NCBI GenBank assembly: GCA_920105625.2 | Contig: OV050030.1 | Coordinates: 254,851,889 to 254,915,888 of the forward strand | Length of the DNA: 64,000 nucleotides | Source: Clusia tigrina | Lineage: Eukaryota > Arthropoda > Insecta > Diptera > Clusiidae | Direction of reading: 5' to 3' | Part shown: in pieces, positions 63,568-64,000 of the stretch | How positions within the stretch are numbered: position 1 is the first letter of the stretch | How the letters are laid out: every line of letters begins with the position of its first letter | The notes under the pieces: model-generated | Told to the model about the DNA's origin: nothing | The model's database searches: none | Seen by the model: the letters and a program-made list of their open reading frames with translations, nothing else | Made by a program: the position numbers and the translations under genes

Positions 63568-64000
63568 GTGTTTGATTTGGGACTCAAGGGTAGCATAGCT
63601 TTGAGCGATAGCTTAAATTTACAAGAGGCTCGAGTACTGTATTGTTACAAAATGTCAAGGTTTTATGACGCTCCAGTAAAAAGTTACAAGCATTTGTATG
63701 TTGCAAACTTTCATAGGTGTAGGACGTACCGTATAGAAGTTAGGGCCATTTGAAGTTTTATCAGTGTTTGATTTGGGACTCAAGGGTAGCATAGCTTTGA
63801 GTGATAGCTTAAATTGACAAGAGGCTCGAGTACTTTATTGTTACAAAATTTCAAGATTTTATGACGCTCCAATAAAAAGTTACAAGCATTTGTATGTTGC
63901 AAACTTTAATAGGTGTAGGACGTATCGTATAGAAGTTAGGGCCATTTGAAGTTTTATCAGTGTTTGATTTGGGACTCAAGGGTAGCATAGCTTTGAGCGA
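63568..64000. repeat. Terminal monomers of the 29.5-kb type (array continues past window)
   Basis: The AAATTTACAAGAGG, GTACTGTATTG, AAAATGTCAAGG monomer found at 29510, 32048, 35762 and 45163 is present again. A GAGTGATAGC with TTTCAAGATTTTATG monomer follows it, the same two-unit order as at the earlier sites. Here the first unit keeps TATGACGCTCC where the other four have TATGGCGCTCC, so it is probably an older branch. The window ends inside a monomer. Confidence 0.85.

Larger units (their letters stand above)
1..64000. repeat. Satellite DNA array, ~196-bp monomer, head to tail
   Basis: The phrase TTTGGGACTC (with variants) recurs about every 196 bp from base 1 to the last line, always on the printed strand, so the window is about 325 direct copies. 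Monomer lengths seen are 195-197 bp, with deletion classes of 192, 187 and 150 bp. The by-eye consensus is 37% GC, with one XhoI-type CTCGAG site, two AGCT sites and two GTAC sites per unit. Neighbouring monomers differ by substitutions and 1-bp indels, while monomers one HOR period apart are nearly identical. No interruption by unique sequence, a mobile element or an inverted block was seen. Known biology: arrays of nucleosome-scale monomers over tens of kilobases are typical of centromeric, pericentromeric or subtelomeric heterochromatin in eukaryotes. The species and chromosomal position are inference only. Confidence 0.99.

Noticed and set aside
1..64000. CRISPR array
   Set aside because: There are no short repeats separated by unique spacers. 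The 196-bp units abut each other.
1..64000. Ribosomal DNA spacer repeats
   Set aside because: No rRNA gene sequence is present in 64 kb, and spacer sub-repeat blocks are normally far shorter than this.

Overview
The whole window is one uninterrupted tandem satellite DNA array. It holds roughly 325 head-to-tail copies of a ~196-bp monomer, all in the same orientation, and the array runs off both window edges. I see no gene, RNA gene, transposon, CRISPR array or unique sequence. A consensus I assembled by eye is 196 bp and about 37% GC (73 of 196). Phase used throughout: position 1 is the first T of TTTGGGACTC. Landmarks are CTCGAG at 54-59, GACGCTCC at 92-99, ACGTACCGTA at 149-158, TTAGGG at 165-170 and CCATTTGAAG at 171-180. 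An array of this length and monomer size points to a eukaryotic chromosome, most likely centromeric, pericentromeric or subtelomeric heterochromatin. The species is not recognised. The segment GTTATGGCCATTTGAA, seen in many monomers, reminds me of part of the soybean centromeric satellite CentGm, so a plant is my weak guess.

The information lies in how monomer variants are arranged. Indels and private substitutions act as bar codes that reveal nested higher-order repeats (HORs) of many different sizes. About 1-4.1 kb has a 6-mer (1,174 bp) and a 2,890-bp-offset copy. About 3.1-6.6 kb has a 9-mer (1,761 bp). About 9.1-12.4 kb is a copy of 4.4-7.7 kb. About 10.5-13.2 kb has a 7-mer (1,362 bp), and 13.1-16.6 kb another 9-mer (1,763 bp). 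About 17.4-20.0 kb has a 7-mer containing a 150-bp truncated monomer (1,326 bp), followed by a 392-bp dimer. About 22.3-24.6 kb is the least ordered stretch.

The right half is dominated by larger, overlapping duplications with periods of 2,742 bp (14 monomers), 2,538 bp (13) and 3,714 bp (19) across 24.6-37.8 kb. Parts of these are copied to 43.1-47.2 kb. A 1,373-bp 7-mer duplication spans 45.8-48.6 kb and a 2,154-bp 11-mer duplication spans 50.7-54.9 kb. A ~5.3-kb segment with a 589-bp trimer HOR is present twice, 15,077 bp apart. A 1,565-bp 8-mer duplication lies at 59.3-61.9 kb.

Four structurally altered monomer classes serve as tracers: a 150-bp deletion form, a 187-bp form with a 9-bp deletion, a 187-bp template-switch form and a 192-bp form with a 4-bp deletion. 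Short open frames (61-82 codons) recur only because the DNA is duplicated. 196 is not a multiple of 3, so no frame runs through the array. Breakpoints were read by eye and are approximate to tens of bases unless monomer boundaries are given.
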